A stretch of 64,000 bases of DNA from Granulosicoccus sp. (lineage in GTDB: Bacteria > Pseudomonadota > Gammaproteobacteria > Granulosicoccales > Granulosicoccaceae). Below, one piece after another: positions 54,174 to 62,902 of the stretch. Within the stretch, counting starts at the first letter, position 1; each line of letters starts with the position of its first letter. The stretch lies in contig JALZUD010000010.1 of assembly GCA_023301725.1 (NCBI GenBank), forward strand, positions 1-64,000. The letters are read 5' to 3'. The notes beneath the pieces are model-generated. The model worked only from the letters and a program-made list of their open reading frames with translations, searched no databases and had not been told where the DNA came from. The translations under genes were made by a program, and so were the position numbers.

Positions 54174-55793
54174 ATGACCGATTCTTGCCCACTTTCAGGC
54201 TATGCAGCTATCAATGATAGCTCTCTAAATAAATCGACCGCCTTTACGCGTGATGAGCGCGAAAAATACGGATTGAGCGGTCTTTTGCCCTATGCGGAAT
54301 CCTCTCAAAATCAGCAAATGCCCCGTGCTCTGGAGAACATGCGTCGTAAGGGAAACGATATTGAGAAATATATCTTTCTAAACGCGTTGCAAGGGCGTAA
54401 TGAACGTCTTTATTATCGGACGGTGATCGATAACATCGAAGAAATCATGCCGTTGATCTATACGCCCACTGTAGGTCAGGCTTGCAAGGAATTTGCGCAT
54501 ATATTTCGCCAACCAAAAGGCTTCTATATTACCCCTGAAGATAAGGGCAATATTCGCAACATGCTCGACAATTGGCCAGGAAACGATGTGCGTGTGATTG
54601 TTATCACCGACGGCCATCGAATTCTGGGGCTTGGGGACTTAGGCGCAAACGGGATGGGTATCCCGATTGGCAAGCTCGCGCTCTATGTGGGTTGCGCCGG
54701 TATTCACCCCCAGCACTGTATGCCAGTGATGTTCGATATCGGTTCCAATAATGAAGAGGTACTAAATGATCCGCTTTACATGGGCTACCCACATAAGCGG
54801 CTAGAAGGTGAAGCCTACGATGCTCTAATGGCTGAATTTGTCGAAGCGGTGCAAGATAAATTTCCAGGCGTGCTGATTCAATTTGAAGATTTTCTTACAC
54901 CTAATGCCTACAAGCTAATGGAAGAATACCGCGATAAGGTACTCAGCTTCAACGATGATATCCAAGGCACCGCCGCAGTTACATTAGCGGGTGTGTATGC
55001 GTCGACCAGAATAAGCGGACATGATTTTAAGGACTTACGCATCATGTTTCTGGGCGCCGGTTCAGCAGCCACTGGCATTGGCGATTTGATGGTTGCCGCG
55101 TTTCAACAATTGGGCTTAAGTGAAGAACAAGCAACACAAAAATTGTTCTTTAATGATCGAAAGGGGCTCGTTGTCAAATCTCGCACCGACCTCATGCCGC
55201 ACAACCGGCCCTATGCACATGACCTCGAACAATTAAATTTCATTGACGCGATAAACACGATCAAACCTCATGTACTCATTGGCGCCACGGGCACCCCGGG
55301 AACCTTTACACAAGAGGTTATTGAGGCCATGGCGGCGCTGAATGAGCGTCCAGCTATCTTTGCGTTATCCAACCCGACATCTCGCGCCGAATGTACGGCC
55401 GAAAAAGCTTATGAGTGGAGCAAGGGCCGCGCTATATTCACCAGTGGCAGCCCGTTTGATGCAGTGGACTATGAAGGTAAAACACTGAAACCCGGTCAAG
55501 GCAACAACGCCTATATTTTCCCCGGCATTGGACTCGGCGCACTGGCGTGCCGCGCGACAACCATCAGTGATGAGATGTTTCTTACCGCTGCCAAGTCCTT
55601 GGCAGACATGGTGAGCGAGGAGAATCTTAAATCATCTACGTTGTTTCCACCGCTAACCGATATTCGCGAAGCGTCTTTGAACATTGCCACAGCTGTAGCT
55701 GAGAAAGCCTATGAGCAAGGCCTGGCGCAAGAGTTAAAACCGGACAACCTCAGAGACTTTATCGCCAGCCAGATGTACGACGCATCGTACTAA
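54174..55793 (+). CDS. maeA: NAD-dependent malic enzyme
   Basis: A 539-residue enzyme counted from the ATG at 54174 (MTDSCPLSGYAAINDSS); the frame extends upstream only to a TTG. The malic N-domain holds NERLYYRTVIDNIEEIMPLIYTPTVGQACKEF with the catalytic Tyr, and FNDDIQGTAAVTLAG is the metal and substrate site. The NAD site is FLGAGSAATGIGDL. It oxidises malate to pyruvate and CO2. Its place between the inositol operons may be accidental. The size and motifs fit the MaeA/SfcA group. Confidence 0.93.
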   Translation: MTDSCPLSGYAAINDSSLNKSTAFTRDEREKYGLSGLLPYAESSQNQQMPRALENMRRKGNDIEKYIFLNALQGRNERLYYRTVIDNIEEIMPLIYTPTVGQACKEFAHIFRQPKGFYITPEDKGNIRNMLDNWPGNDVRVIVITDGHRILGLGDLGANGMGIPIGKLALYVGCAGIHPQHCMPVMFDIGSNNEEVLNDPLYMGYPHKRLEGEAYDALMAEFVEAVQDKFPGVLIQFEDFLTPNAYKLMEEYRDKVLSFNDDIQGTAAVTLAGVYASTRISGHDFKDLRIMFLGAGSAATGIGDLMVAAFQQLGLSEEQATQKLFFNDRKGLVVKSRTDLMPHNRPYAHDLEQLNFIDAINTIKPHVLIGATGTPGTFTQEVIEAMAALNERPAIFALSNPTSRAECTAEKAYEWSKGRAIFTSGSPFDAVDYEGKTLKPGQGNNAYIFPGIGLGALACRATTISDEMFLTAAKSLADMVSEENLKSSTLFPPLTDIREASLNIATAVAEKAYEQGLAQELKPDNLRDFIASQMYDASY

Positions 55794-55967
55794 CAGCCAC
55801 CATTGAGCACCCGTAAAGCCAAGGTTAGATTCATTGGTGAGTGCTAACGCTGATTGATCGTAAGCGATATTTGGTTGAACCTGCCGTCGCACGGGCCTGA
55901 TAGCAAGCGCACAGATAGTGGTTAGGAGAGCGAGCGGTAGTTGGTTACTAACATACCCACGAGGCTG

Positions 55968-56096
55968 CCGTCATCCCCACGAAGGTGGGGGTCCATAGCG
56001 CGACAGGGCATGGATTCCCGCTTGCGCGGGAATGACGGTATTAATCGCGGGAATGACGTTCCTAGTGGGAACGACGTTCTTCACGGGAATGACGTT
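55968..56096. repeat. REP-like extragenic repeat with diverged tandem copies
   Basis: An outer inverted pair CCGTCATCCCC...GTCCAT (55968-55996) and ATGGATTCCC...AATGACGG (56010-56038) holds two small hairpins: CCCCAC/GTGGGG and TTCCCGC/GCGGGAA. This is the widespread proteobacterial GTCATTCCCGC-type extragenic repeat. It continues into three diverged units of GGGAA-GACGTT to about 56096, right at the 3' end of the oxidoreductase gene. The other bases of the 309-base gap (55794-55967) show nothing. Confidence 0.8.
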
Positions 56097-56102
56097 ATAA
56101 AA

Positions 56103-57260
56103 CTAACGATACATAGGTGGTCTTGCATCTACCCAGACTGCATCGCGGCTTCCAGAATCTGCCACTGCAGCAACTGCTGCCATTGAACGCAAGCCATCAC
56201 TTGCACGTGGGTACAAGTCAGCGGCAGGATCAATAGCTCGACCTTCTTTTGTAGCACTAATAGCTTCTGCCAGATCCTTATAGATATTGGCAAACGCTAG
56301 TGGCATACCTTCAGCATGACCAATGGTGACGCGCGTAGTGCGATCAGCTTCAGGTGAGAGATTGCTTTCACCACGTTCAATTATTTGCAGCCTTTCATTG
56401 AGGGGCATGTAGAACAACTGATTAGGATGCTCTTGTGACCAGCGCAATCCGCCGGTTTCACCAAACACTTGAATGCTCAAGCCATGCTGATTACCGAGAG
56501 CTATGCTTGACGTCCATAAGCGCCCAACAGCGCCGCCGCTCATGCGAAAGTTGACCATGGCATCGTCTTCTAGCACGCGGCTACTGATACAAGACACATT
56601 ATCGGAAGCTAGCTTGGTGACTTCTTGACCCGTTACAAAACTGGCCATGTGCATGGCATGAATGCCGCAGTCGGCGAACTGGGCAGACACGCCGGCTTGC
56701 GCAGGATCGTAACGCCAGCGCACGCGAGGGTTGTCGGCATCGGCTGCATCGGCATGGTGTCCGTGAGCAAATTCCGCCTTTACTACGCGCACTTTGCCGA
56801 TATCGCCTCGAGCAATCATGGCTCTCATGTGGCGCACGAGTGAGTAACCGGTATAGCCATAATTCACGGCACAGATGCGTGAAGTTGATTCGCTGAGGCG
56901 GACAATTTCTTCAGCCTCATCGACGGTCATGGTCATTGGTTTTTCACACAACACGTGGAAGCCGTTTTCCAGAAACGCTTTGGTGATTTCAAAGTGGGTG
57001 GAGTTGGGTGTGGCGACGGAGACAAGATCAATACGGTCATCGCGACCTTTCTCACCTTCCAACATTTCCTGCCAGCTACCATAAGCGCGATCTTTGGCGA
57101 GGCCTAGCCGTTGTCCATAGTCGCGACCTTCAGCTTCACGATGATCCAGTGCGCCTGCACTGAAGTCGAACAGGCCATCAAGCCCCGCACTTAAACGATG
57201 TGCCGGGCCAATTTGACTGCCTTCGCCGCCACCGACCATGCCCCATTGTAGTTTTTTCAT
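56103..57260 (-). CDS. Gfo/Idh/MocA-family oxidoreductase
   Basis: A 385-residue NAD(P)-dependent oxidoreductase: GMVGGGEGSQIGPAHRLSA (Rossmann loop), VSVATPNSTHFEITKAFLENGFHVLCEKPMTMT with the EKP motif, and FADCGIHAMHMASFVTG with the catalytic D..H. It is longer than classical IolG and fits a subgroup often found beside iolE-like genes. It probably oxidises an inositol isomer or a keto-inositol. The ATG overlaps the stop of the preceding gene by one base. Confidence 0.87.
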   Translation of the reverse strand: MKKLQWGMVGGGEGSQIGPAHRLSAGLDGLFDFSAGALDHREAEGRDYGQRLGLAKDRAYGSWQEMLEGEKGRDDRIDLVSVATPNSTHFEITKAFLENGFHVLCEKPMTMTVDEAEEIVRLSESTSRICAVNYGYTGYSLVRHMRAMIARGDIGKVRVVKAEFAHGHHADAADADNPRVRWRYDPAQAGVSAQFADCGIHAMHMASFVTGQEVTKLASDNVSCISSRVLEDDAMVNFRMSGGAVGRLWTSSIALGNQHGLSIQVFGETGGLRWSQEHPNQLFYMPLNERLQIIERGESNLSPEADRTTRVTIGHAEGMPLAFANIYKDLAEAISATKEGRAIDPAADLYPRASDGLRSMAAVAAVADSGSRDAVWVDARPPMYR

Positions 57261-58153
57261 TATGCAAAGCCTATTGATTGCAGGTATTCACGATTCACGC
57301 GTGCATCGCGTTCAGGATCTGGATCCAATGTTGGGTCGCAGTCTTGTTCTATGGTGCACCAACCACTGTAGTTAGCATCGACTAGTAATTTACGCACTGC
57401 TGGGAAGTCAACTTCGCCTTCGGACAGGTTGCAAAAGATACCTTGACCGCAGGCGTCGTAGAAGCCTGTTCGATTGGCAATAGCCGCAGCTTTTATTGCA
57501 GCATCAGTATTTTTGAAATGCACGTACGTGATGCGATCCATATGACGTTCCATGAACACAATAGGGTCGAAGCCTGCGTACGTGCAATGGCCTGTGTCTA
57601 TGCAGATTTTTAATAAGTCAGAATCTACCTCTTCAAGCAGGCGCTCAACTTCGGGTTCAAAATCCATGAAACCACCCGCGTGTGGATGGATTTCAGGAAT
57701 GAGGCCGTACTCATCGCGGCCCAGCTTTGCCACGGTTTTAATACGTTCCACGTAGGCTTTCCAATCACTGCTGTCCATTTGCACAGCCTCTGCAGCACGC
57801 CCAGCGGTAGGTGCTCGCTGGGGTGCGATGGAATCTATTAGTACAAAATGCTCGGCGCCATGAGCTTTAAGTGCTTCGCAGGTTCGTTTCGCACCGTCCA
57901 TCACATCATCCCACTGACTCTTGTCATGAAATGGGCGAAATACCACGCCACCGATCAATTCGAGTGAGCGTGCAGCCAGGGCATCACCCAGCTCGGCAGG
58001 GTCCTCTGGCATAAAGCCCACTGGCCCCAGTTCTATGCCCTTGTAGCCTGCGCGTGCGCATTGATCAAGCACACTTTGCCAGGTGGGGTTGCGGTCGTCT
58101 TGGGCAAATTCCACGCCCCAGGAGCAGGGGGCATTGCCGATTCTTATGCTCAT
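57260..58153 (-). CDS. iolE: Inosose dehydratase-like TIM-barrel protein
   Basis: A 297-residue sugar isomerase/epimerase-family protein. IGNAPCSWGVEF is the N-terminal signature, IPEIHPHAGGFMDFE and ICIDTGHCTYAG carry metal ligands, HFKNTDA follows, and GQGIFCNLSEGEVDFPAVRKLLVDANYSGWCTIEQDCDP matches the end region of IolE. It would dehydrate 2-keto-myo-inositol to the diketone used by IolD. Confidence in IolE rather than a sister enzyme is moderate, but no other candidate lies in the window. Confidence 0.72.
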   Translation of the reverse strand: MSIRIGNAPCSWGVEFAQDDRNPTWQSVLDQCARAGYKGIELGPVGFMPEDPAELGDALAARSLELIGGVVFRPFHDKSQWDDVMDGAKRTCEALKAHGAEHFVLIDSIAPQRAPTAGRAAEAVQMDSSDWKAYVERIKTVAKLGRDEYGLIPEIHPHAGGFMDFEPEVERLLEEVDSDLLKICIDTGHCTYAGFDPIVFMERHMDRITYVHFKNTDAAIKAAAIANRTGFYDACGQGIFCNLSEGEVDFPAVRKLLVDANYSGWCTIEQDCDPTLDPDPERDARVNREYLQSIGFA

Positions 58154-58188
58154 TATTTTTAATTAGTCAAATAGTGTATGGGACGGTT

Positions 58189-58202
58189 TGCAACCGGTTG
58201 CA
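58189..58202. promoter_or_regulatory. Inositol LacI-type operator, copy 2
   Basis: TGCAACCGGTTGCA again, identical to the 47428 copy, in the 96-base divergent region between iolE and iolD. One bound repressor could control both directions. It lies 36 bases from the iolE start and 48 from the iolD start. Confidence 0.87.
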
Positions 58203-58249
58203 GATATTGTATTCTGTGACACTTCGAGGCGTCAACTGGTAACTGTACG

Positions 58250-60127
58250 ATGAGTGATGACACATTATTGTTGACCACAGCGCAAGCTGTCGTGCGTTAT
58301 CTGTCGCAACAGTTCATCGTCGTCGAGCGCGATGGGCAGGAACAGGAAGTGCGCTTATTTGGTGGCGGCTTTGGCATCTTTGGCCATGGCAATGTTACCT
58401 GCCTGGGCGAGGCTCTCTATAACACCCGTGAAGAGCTGCCTTTGTATCGCGGCCAGAACGAGCAGAGCATGGGTTTTGCAGCAGCGGCCTACGCCAAGTA
58501 TCACCTTCGGCAACGCATGATGTTCTGCACTGCATCGGCAGGGCCCGGTACTTCTAATCTACTTACTTCGTCTGCGCTGGCGCATGCTAACCGCTTGCCA
58601 ATGCTCATGTTGTGTGGTGATGCCTATGCTTCGCGCTTGCCCGATCCTGTGTTGCAGCAAATGGAGCACTTCAACGATCCGACCCTCGGGGTTAATGATG
58701 CCTTCAAGGCGGTTACGCGATATTGGGATCGTATTACGCATCCGGCGCAAATTATTCAAAGTTTGCCAGCGGCGCTTGCCACTCTCACAGACCCTGCTGA
58801 TTGTGGCCCCGCGTTTATCGGTTTGCCACAAGACGTACAAGGTTGGAGTTATGAATACCCCGCGGCTTTTTTCAAAAAGCGTGTGCATCGTATTCGTCGT
58901 GTTGGCGCCGATGAGCGTGAAATTGTTGATGCAGCGGCGCTATTAGCTGCAGCTTCCAAACCCATGATCATTGCAGGTGGTGGTGTTCAGTATTCACGTG
59001 CCACGGCTGAACTGATTAGTTTTGCTGAAGAACACAACATTCCTGTGGTTGAAACCATTGCCGGCCGCGCAAATCTTGAAGATACACACCCCTTAAACAT
59101 CGGACCCATTGGTGTGACGGGTTCTGATTCGGCCAACGTCATCGCAGAGCAGGCTGACGTCGTAGTGGCTGTGGGAACACGCTTACAAGATTTCACCACA
59201 GGTTCGTGGACAGCCTTTTCGAAAGACGCCAAGTTCATCTCTATCAATGCGGCCAGGCATGATGCGGCTAAGCATCAATCGTTATCAGTTGTGGGTGATG
59301 CAAAACTTGCTTTGTTAGATTTGCAACTTGCCATGGGCGACTACAAGGCGCCATCATCATGGACGGCGCAGGCACAGGAAGAGCGTAATAAATGGAATAA
59401 CTACGTGTCTGTAAATGTCTCTTACGGCAATCGTCCTAATTCCTATGCTCAAGCCATTGGTGTGGTAAACGCACATTGTGACCCGCACGATCGTGTGGTG
59501 GCCGCCGCAGGAGGCTTGCCAGCGGAAGTTACGGCCAATTGGCGCACACTCAAACAGGGCACTGTTGATGTGGAGTTTGGCTATTCTTGTATGGGTTATG
59601 AAATTGCGGGTGGTTGGGGTGCGCGTATCGCGCAAAGTGAAACCCAAGCCGAGCAAGACACCATCGTGTTTACTGGTGATGGTTCCTATTTGATGCTAAA
59701 TAGCGACTTGTACTCATCAGTACTCACTGACAAAAAGCTCATCGTACTGGTGTTAGACAACGGCGGTTTTGCGGTCATTAACAAGCTACAAAACAACACG
59801 GGTAATGAGAGCTTCAATAATCTCATTAAAGATACTCCAACAGCCATTAATCAGGTGAGCGTTGATTTTGAAGCTCACGCAAGAGCGCTAGGTGCAACAG
59901 CTGAAACTGTGACTGATGCAGCAGCACTGGTTGATGCTTTTAAGCGAGCGAAAGCCGCTAAGTGCACGTATGTCATCGTCATGAAGGTCGATGCCTATGA
60001 GGGTTGGACCACCGAAGGGCATACCTGGTGGGAATGTGGTACGCCATCGGTTAGTGAAAGTAAAAAAATTCGTGATGCGCACACGGATTGGGAATCAAGC
60101 CGCGTTAAGCAGCGAAAGGGTGTTTAA
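58250..60127 (+). CDS. iolD: 3D-(3,5/4)-trihydroxycyclohexane-1,2-dione hydrolase
   Basis: A 625-residue TPP enzyme. The catalytic Glu region is YNTREELPLYRGQNEQSMGFAAAAYAKY, the TPP site is FTGDGSYLMLNSDLYSS with LVLDNGGFAVINKLQ, and the C terminus has EGHTWWECGTPSVS, which marks IolD among acetolactate-synthase relatives. It opens the inositol ring to 5-deoxyglucuronate. First gene of a tight operon with iolC five bases downstream. It should not be confused with Xsc, which is absent. Confidence 0.93.
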   Translation: MSDDTLLLTTAQAVVRYLSQQFIVVERDGQEQEVRLFGGGFGIFGHGNVTCLGEALYNTREELPLYRGQNEQSMGFAAAAYAKYHLRQRMMFCTASAGPGTSNLLTSSALAHANRLPMLMLCGDAYASRLPDPVLQQMEHFNDPTLGVNDAFKAVTRYWDRITHPAQIIQSLPAALATLTDPADCGPAFIGLPQDVQGWSYEYPAAFFKKRVHRIRRVGADEREIVDAAALLAAASKPMIIAGGGVQYSRATAELISFAEEHNIPVVETIAGRANLEDTHPLNIGPIGVTGSDSANVIAEQADVVVAVGTRLQDFTTGSWTAFSKDAKFISINAARHDAAKHQSLSVVGDAKLALLDLQLAMGDYKAPSSWTAQAQEERNKWNNYVSVNVSYGNRPNSYAQAIGVVNAHCDPHDRVVAAAGGLPAEVTANWRTLKQGTVDVEFGYSCMGYEIAGGWGARIAQSETQAEQDTIVFTGDGSYLMLNSDLYSSVLTDKKLIVLVLDNGGFAVINKLQNNTGNESFNNLIKDTPTAINQVSVDFEAHARALGATAETVTDAAALVDAFKRAKAAKCTYVIVMKVDAYEGWTTEGHTWWECGTPSVSESKKIRDAHTDWESSRVKQRKGV

Positions 60128-60132
60128 TCACC

Positions 60133-61107
60133 ATGTTTGATACTCACGCCTTAGCTGGTAATAACTTTCTGGTCATTGGCCGTGCAGGCATGGATCTCTA
60201 CCCCGAACCTGTGGGTAGCAGCATTGAAGATGCACTGTCTTACCGTTCGGCCCTTGGTGGGTCATCAGCAAACATTTGTGCAGCATTAACGCGTCAAGGT
60301 GGCAAAGCGTCGTTAGTCACCAGTGTGTCTGATGATGCCGTGGGCCGGTACTGTCTTAATCAGCTCGATCATTACGGGATAAATCGTGATCATGTTGTGA
60401 ACGTGGCCGGTGAGTTTCGTAATTCATTAGCGTTATCCGAATGCCGCATGGAAGCTCACCAGACGGTGATCTATCGCAATGGCGCTGCTGATTTTCAGAT
60501 GACTGAAGAGCACGTCAGTGCTATTGATTACTCAAAGTACTCTGCGCTCATCACCACGGGCACTGTACTAGCGTCTGAGCCATCGCGCAGCGCTTGCATG
60601 CTGGCATTTGACAAGGCACGCGAAGCGGGCATTCCTTTGATATTCGATGTGGATTATCGTCCGTATAGTTGGGCGGGTGCTGACGAGGCCGCCCAGGTGT
60701 ATTCAAAAGCTGCCGCTTTGTGTGACATCATCATCGGTAACGATACAGAATTTGGTTTTATGGCAGGTGGCTATGAGCAAGGCTTGAATAAAGCTCGAGA
60801 ACTTGCGAACAGCTCGGCTGGTATTGTGGTTTATAAGATGGGTGAGAAAGGTGCCATCACCATGACGGCCACTGAAGAATTCACCACTGGCATCTTTCCG
60901 GTTGATGCACTCAAGCCAGTAGGTGCGGGTGATAGTTTCATGGGTGGCTTTATATCCAGCCTAGCCCATGGTTTTACGTTGAACGACGCGGTAGCTCGCG
61001 GCGCTGCCTGTGCGGCCATAGTGGTCACACGGGTTGGCTGCGCACCGGCGATGCCAAGCCCAGAAGAGCTTGATCAATTTTTAGCAGAACACTCAATACA
61101 GGACTGA
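60133..61107 (+). CDS. iolC: 5-dehydro-2-deoxygluconokinase
   Basis: A 324-residue PfkB kinase: VIGRAGMDLYPEPVGSSIEDALSYRSALGGSSANICAAL at the N terminus is IolC-typical, and the catalytic Asp lies in KPVGAGDSFMGGF. It phosphorylates 2-deoxy-5-keto-gluconate. In many proteobacteria IolC is fused to a C-terminal aldolase-like domain; here it stands alone and a separate aldolase follows two genes later. Confidence 0.93.
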   Translation: MFDTHALAGNNFLVIGRAGMDLYPEPVGSSIEDALSYRSALGGSSANICAALTRQGGKASLVTSVSDDAVGRYCLNQLDHYGINRDHVVNVAGEFRNSLALSECRMEAHQTVIYRNGAADFQMTEEHVSAIDYSKYSALITTGTVLASEPSRSACMLAFDKAREAGIPLIFDVDYRPYSWAGADEAAQVYSKAAALCDIIIGNDTEFGFMAGGYEQGLNKARELANSSAGIVVYKMGEKGAITMTATEEFTTGIFPVDALKPVGAGDSFMGGFISSLAHGFTLNDAVARGAACAAIVVTRVGCAPAMPSPEELDQFLAEHSIQD

Positions 61108-61111
61108 CACG

Positions 61112-61954
61112 ATGCACATAGCTCCCTACGATAATCAGAACAAGCCTATCGTTGATGTCGAGAGTTCCACGGTTCCACTCAACTACTTCAATATCGTTAA
61201 GCTCAAGAAAGGTCAGGCGTTTGAATATCAGGTACCTGGCTACGAGACGTGTATCGTGCCGGCAACGGGTACTGTGGATATTGATGTGGAGGGTGTAGCA
61301 TTTGCAGCGCTTGGCAATCGTGTTGAAGATGTATGGGGCGGCGAGCCTGAAGGTGCTTACGTGCCGTCTGGTGCAAAAGCCACCATGGTTTGTATGTCAG
61401 ACAATGCTGAGGTGTTTATTGCCGGTGCAAAATACGACAAAGTGCTAGAGCCGTTTGATGTGCGTACTGCAGAGTTAGATCTTGTGCAATATGGCTCAGA
61501 TGAAACAAAAACACATCGCAAGATCAAACATATTCTTGGTACCAAATACCATGACAAAGTAGGGCGTTTATTAGTCAGTGAGTTGTTCACTGTAGGTGAA
61601 GGTGGTTGGTCAGGTTTTCCATCACACAAGCACGATACCGATCGTCTGCCAGATGAGACTCGTCATGATGAGACGTATAACTTTCGCTTCAAGCCCAAGC
61701 ACGGCTCGGGTGTGCAAATGTTGCAACGTGTAGACAATGAATCAGGTGATGCTTATCACATTGTTGATGGCTCGACGATTTGTCTGGACAACGGCTATCA
61801 TCCTTGTGCGGTATTGCCTGGTTACCAGATGTACTACTTCACTATTCTCGCCGGTTTGAGTCAGCGTTCGTTAGTGCAATATTTTCAGCCTACACACGCC
61901 TATCAGATCGAAACCATTCCCGGCATTAAAGACATGATTGCTAAGTTCAAGTAA
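61112..61954 (+). CDS. iolB: 5-deoxy-glucuronate isomerase
   Basis: A 280-residue double cupin. FNIVKLKKGQAFEY and TCIVPATGTVDIDVEG form the first barrel; WSGFPSHKHDTD, ETYNFRFKPKHGSGVQMLQR and NGYHPCAVLPGYQMYYFTILAG form the second, with His and Glu metal ligands. It converts 5-deoxyglucuronate to 2-deoxy-5-keto-gluconate. The stop overlaps the next start (TAATG). Confidence 0.94.
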   Translation: MHIAPYDNQNKPIVDVESSTVPLNYFNIVKLKKGQAFEYQVPGYETCIVPATGTVDIDVEGVAFAALGNRVEDVWGGEPEGAYVPSGAKATMVCMSDNAEVFIAGAKYDKVLEPFDVRTAELDLVQYGSDETKTHRKIKHILGTKYHDKVGRLLVSELFTVGEGGWSGFPSHKHDTDRLPDETRHDETYNFRFKPKHGSGVQMLQRVDNESGDAYHIVDGSTICLDNGYHPCAVLPGYQMYYFTILAGLSQRSLVQYFQPTHAYQIETIPGIKDMIAKFK

Positions 61955-62784
61955 TGGCACTGGTATCGTTAAGCGATGTTCTACAACCGGCCTTGCAACA
62001 CGGTTATGCCGTGGCAGGGCTGGTCACTCTAGGCTGGGAGGATACCCGCGCTTTTGTCGTGGCGGCTGAAGCTGAAGGTTGTCCGGTGATTCTGCAGGCA
62101 GGCCCTGGTTGTCGTGAGCACACGCCTCTGCCGGTTCTGGCTGCTATGTTTCGGCACTTAGGCGACAACGCTAGCGTACCGGTGGTTGCGCATCTTGATC
62201 ATGGCTATAGCATGGAAGAGTGTCGGCAAGCGATTGATTGCGGCTTTACGTCGGTGATGTATGACGGTTCTCGAAAACCTCTTCAGCAGAACATTGATGA
62301 AACCGCAGCCATTGTAGCCGTGGCGCACGCAGCGGGTGTGTCGTGTGAGGGCGAAATTGGTTTTGTCGGTTATGCCGAAGGCGAAGAATCGCATGGCACG
62401 GAGCCAGAAGAAGCTGCAAAATTTGCCCGTGAAACAGCCGTTGATGCCATGGCAATTTCAGTGGGAAACGTGCATCTGCAAAGCGATAGTGTGTCTCAGC
62501 TTGATGAGGCGCGCATACGGCAGATTCAATTACAGTGCGACTTGCCCTTGGTGATTCATGGCGGCTCGGGCGTGGCCATTGAACAGCGTGTGCATCTTGC
62601 CCGTACTACGGCTATTTGTAAATACAACATTGGCACAGAACTGCGAATGGCCTTTGGCAAGGCACTACGTGAGTCTGTGAATAAAGATGCTGCCCGTTTT
62701 GATCGGGTATCTATTCTTAAAGATACACACGAGCCTGTGATGAATGCTGCGCGTCGTGTTATGAATGCTATAAAAGCCAGCTGA
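61954..62784 (+). CDS. iolJ: Class II aldolase, IolJ-like
   Basis: A 276-residue zinc aldolase of the fructose-bisphosphate aldolase class II family. Metal ligands are in VAHLDHGYSMEECRQAI, CEGEIGFVGYAEGEE, SVGNVHLQ and LVIHGGSGV; YNIGTELRMAF follows. By position it should cleave phosphorylated deoxy-keto-gluconate into dihydroxyacetone phosphate and malonate semialdehyde. Specificity cannot be read from sequence, so IolJ is a contextual assignment. Confidence 0.8.
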   Translation: MALVSLSDVLQPALQHGYAVAGLVTLGWEDTRAFVVAAEAEGCPVILQAGPGCREHTPLPVLAAMFRHLGDNASVPVVAHLDHGYSMEECRQAIDCGFTSVMYDGSRKPLQQNIDETAAIVAVAHAAGVSCEGEIGFVGYAEGEESHGTEPEEAAKFARETAVDAMAISVGNVHLQSDSVSQLDEARIRQIQLQCDLPLVIHGGSGVAIEQRVHLARTTAICKYNIGTELRMAFGKALRESVNKDAARFDRVSILKDTHEPVMNAARRVMNAIKAS

Positions 62785-62902
62785 AGTTACTTGCAGCCTT
62801 TTGAGGCCGACCTTTGAAAGCAAGCACTGAAAGCAAGACTTGAAATCAATCCCTGACGTTAATCTCTGAAGTTAGTCAGACAATTCTAGGTAAATAATAC
62901 TA

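Noticed and set aside
58250-60127. Considered sulfoacetaldehyde acetyltransferase (Xsc) to complete the DHPS pathway
   Set aside because: The EGHTWWECGTPSVS ending and the iolC/iolB neighbours identify it as IolD.
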